A stretch of DNA of 13,268 nt from Methylococcaceae bacterium (GTDB taxonomy: Bacteria; Pseudomonadota; Gammaproteobacteria; Methylococcales; Methylomonadaceae). Positions within the stretch are counted from its first letter, which is position 1, and each line of letters opens with the position of its first letter. Position numbers and translations under genes: made by a program. Positions 11,972-13,268 of the stretch are shown in pieces. The notes under the pieces are model-generated. The model did no database searches. It had not been told where the DNA came from and was given only the letters and a program-made list of their open reading frames with translations. The stretch spans positions 1 to 13,268 of the forward strand of contig JABFST010000149.1 of the NCBI GenBank assembly GCA_013140465.1. The letters are read 5' to 3'.

Positions 11972-13268
11972 ATGTTATCTTTTATCGCGTATCTGCCGGG
12001 TTTTCTGGCCTATTATGTCGCGCAAAACCATTCGCCCAGCAAAGCGTTTGTCTGGGTTTATATGCCTTCTTTATTGTTGTTGCCCGATTATTTTCGGGCG
12101 ATCACGCCCGGCCTACCTGATCCTAGCTTTAACCAAAGTGCCTCTATCGCCTTGTTTGCCGTTTTTCTGATGCAGGGCGCACCCGGTTATCGGTTTAGCT
12201 ATACCGACTTGGTCGTGGGGTTTTATGCGTTTGCCGTGTCCTATTCTGAGTTTTTGGCATCCGGTTATTCGGATGCGCAAAACTTGATGTTTTTTGAGCT
12301 GACGTCGGTATTGTTCCCGTATATTTTTGCCAAAAGTTTGGTCGAGGCGTTCTCTTTGCGCTACGACTTTGCCAAAAGTATCGTCTTGTGCCTCTCAGTA
12401 GTTTTTGTGTTTAACCTGTTTGAAAACAAATTTGGTTATAACTTATGGCAAGCCTATTTGGGCATGTTCTTCCCTGGCCAGGCCGACGGCTGGATCACCA
12501 CTTTCCGCTTTGGTTTGGCGCGTGCCGCAGGGCCTTACGCGCATTGCTTGGTCGATGGCATCATGATGGCTGTAGGCTATCGGATGCAACGCTGGCTGCA
12601 ATGGTCCGAGGCGTGGCCGTTAAAAATGAAGCAACTGTCATGGTTGCCGTGGTTCACGCCTGCCCAGTTTTTTACGCTGATGATTTTTGGTGGCGTGTTA
12701 TCTACTTTGGGCAAAGGCCAATGGTTGGCGGGCATAGTCGCGGCTGGCATCGTCATTATAGGCCGCTCCAAGCAACGGGTGATGGCGATGACGGGGGTGC
12801 TGTCGGTGATGGTGTTGGTGGGCATACCGCTGATGATTGCGTTTTTAAATTACGCATCAGTGGGGCGTGAAAATGCCGCAGATGATAACCAAGAAACCGC
12901 TGCTTACCGCTACGAATTGGTCACCGAATACATGGATGAAGCCAGCGAACGCTTTTGGTGGGGCTGGGGCTTGATGAAATGGCCGGAAATCCACGGCTTT
13001 GAGTCTATCGACAACCATTTTCTGCTCACCTATCTTAATCACGGCGTGATTGCCGTCACCTTATTGCTGGGCATTATTTTTGGCATGATGGGACGGCTGG
13101 TCGTTCATGGCATGACCCGCCCATTAGCCGAGCCTAGGGGTAGTTCCTTGGCGTTTACTCTGGCAGCCATTTACTTGATGTATGTTATTGCGGTGGCGAC
13201 AGTGTCAATGATGTACCAAAGTTACACCTTGTTTTTTATCATTACCGGCTTGTCTGATGCTTATTTGC
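11972..13268 (+). CDS. O-antigen ligase/polymerase-like membrane protein, copy 2 (3'-truncated by window edge)
   Basis: The frame from ATG 11972 (MLSFIAYLPGFLAYYVAQ) stays open for 432 codons to the window end. It is collinear with the preceding gene and missing one residue near 160 (QAYLGMFFPGQ versus TTYWGRWFFPGQ). By eye the proteins are about 65-70% identical, rising to near identity at AARAAGPYAHC-like and Wzy_C-like motifs: ETAAYRYELV, WWGWGLMKWP, FESIDNHFLLTYLNHGVIAV. By alignment only about 30 residues remain beyond the edge. Like copy 1 it should be a polytopic inner-membrane Wzy/WaaL-family glycan polymerase or ligase. It has only a weak GAG before the ATG, and 196 nt with a strong hairpin separate it from copy 1, so it may have its own promoter. 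No stop or frameshift is seen, so it appears functional. Confidence 0.85.
   Translation, partial: MLSFIAYLPGFLAYYVAQNHSPSKAFVWVYMPSLLLLPDYFRAITPGLPDPSFNQSASIALFAVFLMQGAPGYRFSYTDLVVGFYAFAVSYSEFLASGYSDAQNLMFFELTSVLFPYIFAKSLVEAFSLRYDFAKSIVLCLSVVFVFNLFENKFGYNLWQAYLGMFFPGQADGWITTFRFGLARAAGPYAHCLVDGIMMAVGYRMQRWLQWSEAWPLKMKQLSWLPWFTPAQFFTLMIFGGVLSTLGKGQWLAGIVAAGIVIIGRSKQRVMAMTGVLSVMVLVGIPLMIAFLNYASVGRENAADDNQETAAYRYELVTEYMDEASERFWWGWGLMKWPEIHGFESIDNHFLLTYLNHGVIAVTLLLGIIFGMMGRLVVHGMTRPLAEPRGSSLAFTLAAIYLMYVIAVATVSMMYQSYTLFFIITGLSDAYL

Noticed and set aside
12445..12870. 141-codon plus-strand open frame
   Set aside because: It overlaps the second ligase/polymerase gene in another frame. A similar shadow (10956-11189) occurs at the matching place in the first copy, as expected from the duplication.

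Overview
The window looks like bacterial chromosome, probably from a gammaproteobacterium. The support is an RND drug-type pump, a Wza/Wzc-type export pair, ATGA-style operon overlaps and REP-like palindromes. Leucine codons are mostly TTG/TTA and base composition is near 50% GC in the genes. I cannot name a genus from the sequence alone.

Layout. (1) Bases 1-2622 carry the 3' five-sixths of an RND efflux permease that starts outside the window. (2) Bases 2637-3855 hold eight tandem copies of a 153-bp unit. Each copy is centred on a near-perfect palindrome, and the array includes a recent 306-bp two-unit duplication. (3) Bases 3856-4520 are non-coding: hairpins, an AT-rich tract, a tight cluster of three DnaA-box-like 9-mers, and two REP-like palindromes. 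(4) Bases 4521-11775 form a compact rightward exopolysaccharide operon: outer-membrane export lipoprotein (Wza type), Wzz/Wzc-type co-polymerase with a degenerate kinase domain, GT4 and GT2 glycosyltransferases, a hexapeptide-repeat acyltransferase, and an O-antigen ligase/polymerase-like membrane protein. (5) Bases 11776-11971 contain a perfect 15-bp-stem hairpin that could end the operon. (6) From 11972 to the right edge runs a second, incomplete copy of the ligase/polymerase gene, roughly 70% identical in protein to the first and continuing past the window.

How the genes work together (inference). The two glycosyltransferases build a repeat unit and the acyltransferase decorates it. The Wzy/WaaL-like protein or proteins polymerise or ligate it in the inner membrane. 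The co-polymerase controls chain length and couples to the Wza-like channel for secretion. No initiating sugar-phosphate transferase, flippase or intact tyrosine kinase lies inside the window, so the locus must continue to the right or rely on genes elsewhere.

The points most worth a second look are the structured 153-bp array, the DnaA-box cluster, the co-polymerase whose Walker A lysine and both Walker A' aspartates are missing, and the tandem ligase/polymerase paralogues.
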